From the NCBI GenBank assembly GCA_023398155.1, contig JAEWSV010000539.1:1-7620 (forward strand): 7,620 bases of DNA. The letters are read 5' to 3'. The notes beneath the pieces were generated by a model, which was given only the letters and a program-made list of their open reading frames with translations, ran no database searches and had not been told where the DNA came from. Below are positions 1 through 5,794 of this stretch, piece by piece. The translations under genes and the position numbers were made by a program. This DNA is from Spirochaetota bacterium. Lineage in GTDB: Bacteria > Spirochaetota > Spirochaetia > Treponematales > Breznakiellaceae. Within the stretch, counting starts at the first letter, position 1. Each line of letters opens with the position of its first letter.

Positions 1-80
1 CTACCATTTGGATTGTCACAACAAATCACTAATACAGAAATTAATAAAACTGCAAATAACGCTGAAAAAAAACTTTTCAT
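1..80 (-). CDS. Start of a small lipoprotein gene, probable first integron cassette (cut by left edge)
   Basis: Only the first 26 codons are in the window; the gene continues past position 1. Starting from ATG at 80-78 the peptide is MKSFFSALFAV followed by LLISVLVICCDNPNG: a short positive N-terminus, a hydrophobic core of about 16 residues and a cysteine pair (residues 20-21) in a lipobox-like context, as expected for a spirochaetal lipoprotein anchored in a membrane after signal peptidase II cleavage. The start is supported by AAAGGA at 94-89, 8 nt upstream. Base composition is striking: 22 G/C in the 80 bases, against well over half in the genes to the right, which points to foreign origin. 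It lies directly downstream of the attI-like site and a promoter in the same direction, the place of a first gene cassette. The mature protein is not visible, so its function is unknown. Confidence 0.72.
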   Translation of the reverse strand, partial: MKSFFSALFAVLLISVLVICCDNPNG

Positions 81-109
81 CTTACTTTTCCTTTACATTT
101 ATTTTTTTG

Positions 110-124
110 CGCCGCAACGCGGCG
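110..124 (-). repeat. GC-rich hairpin between attI-like site and cassette gene
   Basis: A perfect 6-bp inverted repeat, CGCCGC and GCGGCG around a 3-nt loop, stands out in AT-rich surroundings. It lies 3 nt beyond the attI-like core site, inside the predicted 5' untranslated leader of the lipoprotein gene. Read on the minus strand it is followed by a run of A, not T, so it is not an intrinsic terminator for the cassette transcript. It could fold in the leader mRNA or in single-stranded DNA; its role is unknown. Confidence 0.5.
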
Positions 125-127
125 TCC

Positions 128-145
128 ATCTAACATTGATTAGAC
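128..145 (-). other. attI-like integron recombination site
   Basis: Read on the minus strand the site is GTCTAATCAATGTTAGAT: two inverted integrase-type core boxes, GTCTAAT (145-139) and GTTAGAT (134-128), separated by 4 nt. The second box matches the GTTRRRY consensus for integron crossover exactly; the first is one base from its inverse RYYYAAC. The layout resembles the attI1 core of class 1 integrons (CCCTAAA, short spacer, GTTAGGC). It is the only complete match to the core consensus in this orientation that I find between intI and the left edge. Crossover is predicted between 134 (G) and 133 (T), placing everything to the left in the cassette array. A full attC is not supported because no second RYYYAAC box with a long paired arm is seen within about 150 nt. 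Confidence 0.62.
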
Positions 146-154
146 AGATCAAAA

Positions 155-183
155 GTAATATTGCGCGGTATAGCTCTTTTCAA
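155..183 (-). promoter_or_regulatory. Putative cassette promoter (Pc-like), firing leftwards
   Basis: On the minus strand a -35 box TTGAAA (183-178, five of six consensus bases) and a -10 box TATTAC (160-155, four of six) are separated by exactly 17 nt. Transcription would start near 148, just before the attI-like site, and give a leader of about 70 nt before the lipoprotein ATG at 80. Position and direction are those of an integron cassette promoter, although in class 1 integrons Pc lies inside intI. AT-rich sequence produces chance matches, so this remains a prediction. Confidence 0.5.
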
Positions 184-292
184 CCTAAGCTCGCGAAGAA
201 TGCATGCAATAGTTTGTAAGTATAAGTATAGAAATAAGTAGGTTATTCGGATTGAGAGGGTAGGGCGTTTAGGCTGAACGGCGTAAGGGCTG

Positions 293-1705
293 TTACAAAC
301 CGTCGAGGGGACTGCGGACTCCGGAGGGGCCGCGGTTGAGGACGTGGGTGTATATTTGAGTAGTTTTCACGTCGCTATGGCCGAGGAGTTCCTGGACGGT
401 ACGGATATCGTAGCCGTTTTCGATGAGGTGGGTCGCGAATGAATGGCGGAAGGTGTGGCAGCTTACACGTTTAGCGATGCCGGCTTTAAGGACGGCCTCG
501 TGGACAGCGCGTTGAAGGATCGATTCGTCCATATGGTGGCGTCCTTGGGCGCCGGTTTCGGGGTTGCGCCAGCGGCGCTCTTGAGGGAAAACCCATTGCC
601 ATGGCCATTCGGAGCCGGCGTTGGGATATTTGAGGAGGAGTGCGTCCGGGAGAGATACGCGGCCGAATCCGTCGGCGAGGTCGCGGTCGTAGATGCGCTT
701 CACGACTCGGAGGTGTTCACGGAGCGGCGCCTTGAGGGCTTCCGGGAGCATCGTCGATCTATCCTTCGCGCCTTTTCCGCTTCGGACCATGACCTCGTTA
801 CGATCGAAATCGATGTCTTGGACGCGAAGTCCTAAGCATTCGCTGAGGCGGAGGCCGGTGCCGTACATGAGCTTGGCCGCGAGCCAGATGTCGCCTGTCA
901 AGTGGGCCAGAACCGCGCGGACTTCATCGCGGCTCATTACCACGGGCAATCGGACCGGTTTTTTGGCGCGGATGACCCCCCCGAGATCGCCTACCGGACG
1001 GCCGAGGACGGATCGATAGAGAAAGAGGAGGGCGGCGAGCGCCTGGTTCTGAGTGGAAGCGCTCACGTTTTCCTTGACCGCGAGCCTCGTGAGAAAGGAA
1101 TTGATCGCCCCTTCTGCCATGATGGTCGGCAATCCCTCAGGATGGAGCGCTAAGAAGCGCCGGACCCAATGGACGTAGGCCTCTTTGGTGCGAGGACTGT
1201 AATGGAGCGAGTCCAGGGCTTCTTTCAGTCGAGCGAGCGGTAATGAGGCTATATCGATCGGGGCAGCCCGGTTCGCGCCGAGCGCGGGCGGCCGGCCTAT
1301 GCCGGCGGGGTACGGCGTAATGGACGATCCGACTTTGACAGGGGGCGCGGGGACGTTCGCCTCGATGAGGACCGGGGCTGCGGAACAAGTCGGCTTATCC
1401 GCGGCGCAGATAGGCTTGACCGGGGCTGCGGCGCAGGCCGGCTTGATCGCGGCGGCTGTCGCGGGCGTCGGTTCGGCATCGACGAACCGTGGAGCGCAGC
1501 GCTCCTCGGCCGTGAACATACCGGTTTTGTAGAGCTCCTCAAGGAGTTGATCCGCATAGTACTGGAGATCGGGTATGAGCCATGCGGACCTATTCTGGTC
1601 CCAACTTTCGTTTAGGAGCCGCGCGATCGCCTTGAATACGACCATGTCATAAGGAAACGAAACGGCGAGGAAATAATCGGAAACGCCAAGAATGGATACC
1701 GTCAT
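293..1705 (-). CDS. intI: Integron integrase (IntI-type tyrosine recombinase) with long N-terminal extension
   Basis: A 470-residue tyrosine recombinase that would insert and excise gene cassettes at attI and attC. The SAM-like core-binding domain covers about residues 153-245 and the catalytic domain about 253-460. Visible active-site residues are R286 (TGLRLSE), K311 or K314 (GKGAKDR), H417 and R420 (HTFR), H443 (LGHSDV) and the nucleophile Y452 (IYTH). The insertion at about 344-375, with SLPDALLLKYP and EWPWQWVFPQ, is the extra patch that separates integron integrases from XerC/XerD. Usual IntI length is about 320-340 residues. The surplus is an N-terminal unit of about 65 residues with a SWDQNRSAWLIPD motif, then an Ala/Pro/Cys-rich linker with a repeated segment. 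The ATG at 1705 has AGGAG 8-9 nt upstream. The enzyme appears intact. Its 3' end, not its 5' end, faces the attI-like site and first cassette, as described for Treponema denticola. Confidence 0.93.
   Translation of the reverse strand: MTVSILGVSDYFLAVSFPYDMVVFKAIARLLNESWDQNRSAWLIPDLQYYADQLLEELYKTGMFTAEERCAPRFVDAEPTPATAAAIKPACAAAPVKPICAADKPTCSAAPVLIEANVPAPPVKVGSSITPYPAGIGRPPALGANRAAPIDIASLPLARLKEALDSLHYSPRTKEAYVHWVRRFLALHPEGLPTIMAEGAINSFLTRLAVKENVSASTQNQALAALLFLYRSVLGRPVGDLGGVIRAKKPVRLPVVMSRDEVRAVLAHLTGDIWLAAKLMYGTGLRLSECLGLRVQDIDFDRNEVMVRSGKGAKDRSTMLPEALKAPLREHLRVVKRIYDRDLADGFGRVSLPDALLLKYPNAGSEWPWQWVFPQERRWRNPETGAQGRHHMDESILQRAVHEAVLKAGIAKRVSCHTFRHSFATHLIENGYDIRTVQELLGHSDVKTTQIYTHVLNRGPSGVRSPLDGL
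1370..1465 (-). repeat. Two imperfect 48-nt tandem copies inside intI linker
   Basis: Two adjacent units, 1370-1417 and 1418-1465, each begin (plus strand) GACCGGGGCTGCGG and share CGGCTT and CGCGGCG at the same offsets. In the protein this is a 16-residue repeat: AAIKPACAAAPV (residues 85-96) and AADKPTCSAAPV (101-112). It lies in the linker between the N-terminal extension and the core-binding domain, so it probably arose by duplication in a flexible, weakly constrained segment. Confidence 0.7.
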
Positions 1706-1734
1706 GGAGGACGCTCCTATGACGTTCGTCCTCC
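1706..1734 (-). promoter_or_regulatory. Hairpin around the intI ribosome binding site
   Basis: A perfect 8-bp inverted repeat, GGAGGACG (1734-1727 on the minus strand) and CGTCCTCC (1713-1706), encloses a 13-nt loop that holds the AGGAG ribosome binding site (1718-1714). The 3' arm touches the ATG at 1705. In mRNA the stem would sit between the ribosome binding site and the start codon and could limit translation of the integrase. The pairing is seen directly; the effect is inferred. Confidence 0.5.
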
Positions 1735-1965
1735 GTGCCGCCGAAACAGGCTCCGGAGGGTGGGGGGAGACCCCTTATCGTGCCCCTCGTACGAGAGACG
1801 CCAAATGGACGAGAAGCCTGAACCGAGACGCAAGGTATAATGCCTATACGATACACCGGAAAATACAAGAACGAAAGCAATAAATCGTGAAATAGTAGGA
1901 AGATACATCACGAAAATGAAGAAAATGAAGAAAATGGCGAATTCATAATAATGTTAACTGCGCGT
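1735..1965. other. Gene-free region upstream of intI, with short repeats
   Basis: With the hairpin and terminator at its two ends, the gap between mglC and intI is 377 nt. I see no convincing gene in it. It changes from GC-rich near intI to AT-rich from about 1830. It must hold the intI promoter: possible -10 boxes on the minus strand are TATAGG and TTATAC around 1835-1850, but none has a good -35 at the right distance. No CTGT-N8-ACAG or GAAC-N4-GTTC LexA box is seen. Other structure: a 10-bp palindrome CTCGTACGAG at 1786-1795, and a 9-nt unit GAAAATGAA repeated at 1912, 1921 and, incompletely, 1930. Confidence 0.45.
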
Positions 1966-1995
1966 AAAAAGGGCGCGCCCTATCGGCGCGCCCTT
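1966..1995 (-). terminator. Intrinsic terminator of the mgl operon
   Basis: On the minus strand AAGGGCGCGCC (1995-1985) pairs perfectly over 11 bp with GGCGCGCCCTT (1979-1969), around a 5-nt loop, and the 3' arm runs into a T tract (1970-1966). It lies about 90 nt after the mglC stop and separates the mgl transcript from intI. In the opposite direction the flank after the stem (CGTTCG) lacks a T tract, so termination should be one-way. Confidence 0.9.
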
Positions 1996-2082
1996 CGTTC
2001 GACCCCCTGACGATAATTCACCTGCGGGAGACGTATTCAACGACTCCCCGTAGGATCATCGATTCGCATGCGGGCTAATCGA

Positions 2083-3135
2083 TTATCGCTTGTTGAGGTA
2101 TTTCCGGATGTCGATGGCTACGGCCGCGATGATGATGGCGCCCTTCACGATCTGCTGCCAATACGGCGACATGTTGATGAAAGTGAGCCCGTAGTTGATC
2201 ACCGAGAAGATGAGTACGCCGACGAGCATGCCCGGTACCGTACCGATGCCGCCCGAGGTGGATACGCCGCCGACGACGCAGGCCGCGATGGCGTCGAGCT
2301 CATAGCCGTTGCCGTAGTTGTTGGTCGCCCCTCCCGTGCGCGCCGCTTCCAGGGCGCCGGCGAGGCCGTAGAGCACGCCGGCCAGACTGTACACCACGAG
2401 GAGGTTGCGGACGACGTTCACTCCCGACACTTTGGCCGCCTCGGGGTTTCCTCCGATGGCGTAGATGTTCTTGCCGAAGGTGGTCTTGTTGAGGAGCACC
2501 CACATGATGAGGGCTATCACGCAGGCGATTATGACGATGTAGGGAATCGAGTAGGTGCCGTCCAGGCCGATGTACCCGGAGCCGAGGGTGGTGAAACGCT
2601 TGTCCAGGCCGCCGATCGGCTGGGCACCGTAGGGAGGCCGATCGAAGTAGAGCGAGTTGAGCCCGTACACGGCGACCATGGTGCCCAAGGTCGCTATGAA
2701 GGGCGGCACGCGGAGCTTGGCGACGATGAGGCCGTTGAGGAGTCCGAGGACGCCGCAGGCCGCCATCGCGATGAGGATCGGCACGTAGAGCGGAAGCTCG
2801 GGAAGATCGAGGTACATGCGGCGCGGATAGTCGAGGGCCTGGAGCAGGGAGGAGGACAGGACCGCCGCGAGGCCGACTTGGCGTCCGGCCGAGAGGTCGG
2901 TGCCCCCCGTGATCAGGATTCCGCCGATGCCGAGGGCGATGATGACGCGCGTGGCCGACATCGACAGGATGTTCCGGAAGTTCTCTATGGAGAGGAACGC
3001 CGGCTCCTTGATCGTGATGGCGATCACGAGGGCGATGAACACGAAGTAGATGGCGTAGGTGAGACTGAAGTCCGTGAACGATTTCGCGCCAAGAAACGGC
3101 GCGCGGCCTTTGGCCGATGGATTGGTGGTTTTCAT
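2083..3135 (-). CDS. mglC: Galactose/glucose ABC transporter permease MglC
   Basis: A 350-residue inner-membrane permease of the BPD_transp_2 (ribose/galactose) family, close in length to E. coli MglC (336). It forms the hexose channel with ATPase MglA and receives sugar from MglB. By eye it aligns with E. coli MglC over nearly its whole length: GGTDLSAGRQVGLAA (residues 77-91), PPFIATLGTMVAVYGLNSLY (144-163), the cytoplasmic-loop segment GKNIYAIGGNPEAAKVSGVN (221-240) that should contact MglA, and YELDAIAACVVGG (278-290). Several hydrophobic membrane segments are evident, for example about 27-42, 62-76, 117-138, 197-215 and 300-320. The frame is open up to 3231, but I chose ATG at 3135: it gives the family N-terminus, has GGAG 5 nt upstream, and starts 11 nt after the mglA stop, so the two genes share a transcript. 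It is the last gene of the operon. Confidence 0.95.
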   Translation of the reverse strand: MKTTNPSAKGRAPFLGAKSFTDFSLTYAIYFVFIALVIAITIKEPAFLSIENFRNILSMSATRVIIALGIGGILITGGTDLSAGRQVGLAAVLSSSLLQALDYPRRMYLDLPELPLYVPILIAMAACGVLGLLNGLIVAKLRVPPFIATLGTMVAVYGLNSLYFDRPPYGAQPIGGLDKRFTTLGSGYIGLDGTYSIPYIVIIACVIALIMWVLLNKTTFGKNIYAIGGNPEAAKVSGVNVVRNLLVVYSLAGVLYGLAGALEAARTGGATNNYGNGYELDAIAACVVGGVSTSGGIGTVPGMLVGVLIFSVINYGLTFINMSPYWQQIVKGAIIIAAVAIDIRKYLNKR

Positions 3136-3146
3136 CGTTTCTCCAC

Positions 3147-4664
3147 TTAGCTGAAGTTGGCGGCGAGCCGCATGATCTCTTCCTGGTTGGTTTTCGCGCC
3201 GTCCAGGATTCCGGTGAGGCGTCCCTCGCACATGACCATGATGCGGTCCGACATGCCGAGGAGCTCGGGCATCTCGGATGAGATCATGATGATGCTTTTC
3301 CCGTTCTTGGCGAGTTCCGCGATGATCGAATAGATCTCGTACTTGGCGCCGACGTCGATGCCGCGGGTCGGCTCGTCCAGGATCAGGATATCGGGCTCGG
3401 TGAGGAGCCAGCGGGCGAACAGCACCTTCTGCTGGTTGCCGCCGGAAAGGTCGCGGATCTTGTTACGCGAAGTCGGCGTCTTGACGCGGAGGGCCTTGAT
3501 CTTGTCCGCCACGTCGCGTTCGCCCCGTCGCTCGTCGATGAGGAGCGAGGGGCCGATGTAGCTCTTGAGGTTGGCGAGGAGCATGTTGTCCTTGACCGAG
3601 AGCATGGGTACGATGCCGGTGACGCGGCGCTCCTCGGTGACGAGGGCCATCTTGTGGTGCTTCGCCTGGGTCGGATGGCGGATGACCGCTTCTTTCCCGT
3701 TCACGTAGATCTTGCCGGATTCAATCGGACGCAAGCCGAAGATCGATTCGACGAGTTCGGTCCGCTTGGCGCCGACGAGGCCGCCGATGCCGAGGATCTC
3801 GCCGCGGCGCAGCTCGAAACTCACGTCTCGGAAGGACCGGGATTCGGCGGAGGTGAGGTTTTCCACCTTGAGGACGGCCTCGTCGCTCGGGACGTTTTCC
3901 CGAGGAGGGAACCGGTGGGTCAGGTCGCGGCCGACCATGTACTTGATGATCCGCTGGTTGTCGAGTTCCTTCGCGGCGAAGGTGCCGACCATGCGGCCGT
4001 CGCGCATGATGGATACCTCGTCGGAAATCGTTAGGATTTCTTCCATCTTATGGGAGATGTAGATGATCGCGACTCCCTGGCTGCGGAGGCGACGGATGAT
4101 TTCGAAAAGATGGGCGACCTCGTTCTCGGTGAGCGAGGAGGTCGGCTCGTCCATGATGATGACTTTCGCGTTGTAGGAAACAGCCTTGGCCATCTCGATG
4201 GACTGGATCTTGGAGACGGAAAGTTCCCGCACCCAGACTTTCGGGTTGATATCGATCTTGAGATCCTTGAAGAGCGCGACCGTGTCGGCGAGCATCTTCT
4301 TGTGGTCGACCAGCTTAAATGGCCCGATCCAGTGGAGCGGGAAGCGGCCGAGCCAGAGATTCTCCATGACGCTCCTATAGGGAACGGGCAGGAGTTCCTG
4401 GTGGATCATGGAGATGCCGGCGTCCAAGGCCTGGCGCGAATTCTGGAAATTTACGCGTTTACCGTCCAGCAGGATTTCGCCGCTGTCGCTCTCGTAGATG
4501 CCGAACAGGCATTTCATCAAGGTCGATTTGCCGGCGCCGTTCTCGCCCATCAGGGCATGCACGGTTCCGGGTTTGACCCGCAGCGATACGTCGTCGAGGG
4601 CGCGCACGCCGGGGAAAGTCTTCGACATGTGCGCGATCTCGAGGACGAATTCATTTTCCCTCAT
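3147..4664 (-). CDS. mglA: Galactose/glucose ABC transporter ATP-binding protein MglA
   Basis: A 505-residue double ABC ATPase (E. coli MglA has 506) that powers hexose import through MglC on the cytoplasmic side of the membrane. First nucleotide-binding domain: Walker A GENGAGKST (residues 40-48), Q-loop Q89, the atypical signature LSVSKIQ (148-154), Walker B VIIMDEP (168-174) and switch H205. Second domain: a divergent Walker A, GLVGAKRTE, then TEERR, a normal LSGGNQQKV signature and ILILDEPTRGID. The degenerate first signature and the GAKRT P-loop are also in E. coli MglA, so they are family traits and not damage. The frame is open to 4712, but ATG at 4664 (MRENEF) fits the family length and has GGAGGA 6 nt upstream. 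It follows mglB after 122 nt with strong hairpins and precedes mglC by 11 nt. Confidence 0.96.
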   Translation of the reverse strand: MRENEFVLEIAHMSKTFPGVRALDDVSLRVKPGTVHALMGENGAGKSTLMKCLFGIYESDSGEILLDGKRVNFQNSRQALDAGISMIHQELLPVPYRSVMENLWLGRFPLHWIGPFKLVDHKKMLADTVALFKDLKIDINPKVWVRELSVSKIQSIEMAKAVSYNAKVIIMDEPTSSLTENEVAHLFEIIRRLRSQGVAIIYISHKMEEILTISDEVSIMRDGRMVGTFAAKELDNQRIIKYMVGRDLTHRFPPRENVPSDEAVLKVENLTSAESRSFRDVSFELRRGEILGIGGLVGAKRTELVESIFGLRPIESGKIYVNGKEAVIRHPTQAKHHKMALVTEERRVTGIVPMLSVKDNMLLANLKSYIGPSLLIDERRGERDVADKIKALRVKTPTSRNKIRDLSGGNQQKVLFARWLLTEPDILILDEPTRGIDVGAKYEIYSIIAELAKNGKSIIMISSEMPELLGMSDRIMVMCEGRLTGILDGAKTNQEEIMRLAANFS

Positions 4665-4698
4665 CGGCGGTCCTCCATCGTCTACTTCAGTAACGGAA

Positions 4699-4734
4699 CG
4701 GGCGGGCTCCACGCTGTCGCGTGACCCCCGCCCG
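4699..4734 (-). promoter_or_regulatory. Large hairpin in the mglB-mglA gap
   Basis: On the minus strand CGGGCGGG (4734-4727) and CCCGCCCG (4706-4699) form an 8-bp outer stem. Inside it CACGC and GCGTG make a second 5-bp stem with a 4-nt loop, joined by a 3x3 internal loop. No T tract follows, so it is more likely an RNA stabiliser or partial attenuator than a full terminator. Such a structure after the binding-protein gene would allow more MglB than MglA and MglC to be made, as is common in binding-protein operons. Confidence 0.6.
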
Positions 4735-4749
4735 TAGTATACGTCCGCT

Positions 4750-4774
4750 CCGGCCGGGGCTCAAACCCGACCGG
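4750..4774 (-). promoter_or_regulatory. Hairpin just after the mglB stop codon
   Basis: On the minus strand CCGGTCGGG (4774-4766) pairs with CCCGGCCGG (4758-4750) over 9 bp with one U-G pair, around a 7-nt loop. It starts 12 nt after the mglB stop codon and is followed, 15 nt later, by the larger hairpin. Its 5' part could also pair with CAAACCG nearer the stop codon, so alternative folds are possible. It probably protects the mglB part of the mRNA against 3' exonucleases. Confidence 0.5.
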
Positions 4775-4786
4775 CTTTCGGTTTGC

Positions 4787-5794
4787 TTACTTGAACTGGG
4801 TGTAGTTGTCCTTGGTCACCATCTGGTAGGGGACCCAGACGTACTTGCCGTCGCTGATCTCCCAGCCGGCGGTGGCGGGATCCTTGCCCATGGCGAGCGC
4901 GTAGGCGAGGTCGAAGGTGGCCTTGCCCTGGTTCTTCGCGTCGTTGAGGACGGTGCCGAGGAGGGTGCCCTGCTCGAGGGCCTGGAGGGCCGGAGCGGTG
5001 GCGTCGACGCCGACCACGGGGAGGTACTTGTCGCCGGAGAAGTAGCCTTCCTGGCGGAGGGCTTCGATGGCGCCGAGGGCCATGTCGTCGTTGTTGCAGA
5101 GCACGACTTCGATCTTGTCGCCGAACTTGGCGTAGAACGCCTTCATCTTCTCCACGGCCTTCGGGCGATCCCAGTAGGCGGTGTCTTCGGCGAGCTTGTC
5201 GACGCCGAGACCGGCGGCGGTGATCGTCTTGATGGAGAACTCGGTGCGGAGCTCGGCGTCCTGGTGTCCCGGCTCACCCTTGAGCATGATGTACTGGATC
5301 TTGCCGTCGCCGTTCTTGTCGGCCGCAGGATTGGCCTTCCAGTAATCGACGACGATCTGGCCCTGCATGGAACCGGACTGCTCGGCCTTGGCGCCGACGT
5401 AATAGACCTTGTCCCACTTGCCCATATCCTCGGGCAGCGGCTCGCGGTTGAAGAAGACGACCGGGGTCTTGCGGGCCATGGCCTTGTCGATGATGGCCGC
5501 GGCGGCCGTGCGATCGACGGGGTTGATGGCGATGACCTTCACCTTCTTGGAAAGGAACGCGTCCACCTGATCGTTCTGGGTGGGCTGGGCGTTCTGGGAA
5601 TCGACCATTTCCACGACGGCCTTGTCCGTGGCGTTGCCTTCGATGGCGTTGCGCACGTAGGACATGAAGGTGTCGTCGAACTTATAGATGGCGACGCCGA
5701 TCTTCGGCTTGCCGCCGGCGGCCGCGCCGCCGCAGGACACGAGCAGGGCGGATACGACCGCGAGGGCCGCTACTAAAGCGATAGCTTTCTTCAC
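4787..5794 (-). CDS. mglB: Glucose/galactose-binding lipoprotein MglB
   Basis: A 335-residue type I periplasmic-binding protein that captures D-glucose/D-galactose for MglAC. A signal peptide ends in lipobox LVSC with acylated Cys21, so unlike soluble E. coli MglB it should be membrane-anchored. Aligned by eye with E. coli MglB, all main sugar contacts are kept: D41 and F43 (KFDDTF), N116 (VVFFN), H177, D179 and R183 (GHQDAELR), W208, N235, D264 and N284. The calcium loop DKNGDGKIQ (159-167) and its partner E229 are also present. The start is GTG at 5794-5792, supported by a full AGGAGG (5807-5802) 7 nt upstream; no ATG fits. It is the first mgl gene, 306 nt after the XylF-like gene. Conserved contacts make glucose or galactose the likely ligand; Treponema pallidum has a glucose-binding MglB homologue. 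Confidence 0.96.
   Translation of the reverse strand: MKKAIALVAALAVVSALLVSCGGAAAGGKPKIGVAIYKFDDTFMSYVRNAIEGNATDKAVVEMVDSQNAQPTQNDQVDAFLSKKVKVIAINPVDRTAAAAIIDKAMARKTPVVFFNREPLPEDMGKWDKVYYVGAKAEQSGSMQGQIVVDYWKANPAADKNGDGKIQYIMLKGEPGHQDAELRTEFSIKTITAAGLGVDKLAEDTAYWDRPKAVEKMKAFYAKFGDKIEVVLCNNDDMALGAIEALRQEGYFSGDKYLPVVGVDATAPALQALEQGTLLGTVLNDAKNQGKATFDLAYALAMGKDPATAGWEISDGKYVWVPYQMVTKDNYTQFK

Noticed and set aside
102..124. T run plus GC hairpin as an intrinsic terminator
   Set aside because: The T run is on the wrong side of the stem: on the plus strand it precedes the hairpin, and on the minus strand the hairpin is followed by A.
13..219. Plus-strand open frame across the left end
   Set aside because: It starts in low-complexity AT-rich sequence without a good ribosome binding site, runs through the attI-like site and promoter, and shows no recognisable domain. 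The minus strand carries a better supported lipoprotein start in the same place.
128..276. Reading ATCTAAC on the plus strand as the start of an attC site
   Set aside because: No GTTRRRY box closes it at a suitable distance on the plus strand (GTTTAGG near 268 does not match), and the sequence between has no long arms that pair. The simple attI-like reading is better.
1717..1911. Possible small membrane protein gene upstream of intI on the minus strand
   Set aside because: There is a hydrophobic stretch at its start, but no good ribosome binding site, the rest is unlike a protein, and it covers the region expected to hold the intI promoter and leader.
2068..3150. Long plus-strand open frame opposite mglC
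   Set aside because: It is a shadow of the GC-rich mglC codons on the other strand; the product is an Asp/Glu/Arg/Gly-rich, low-complexity sequence with no family features.
4721..5776. Long plus-strand open frame opposite mglB
   Set aside because: Same cause: mirror of mglB, composition dominated by Gly, Val, Leu and Asp, no domain, while mglB is certain.
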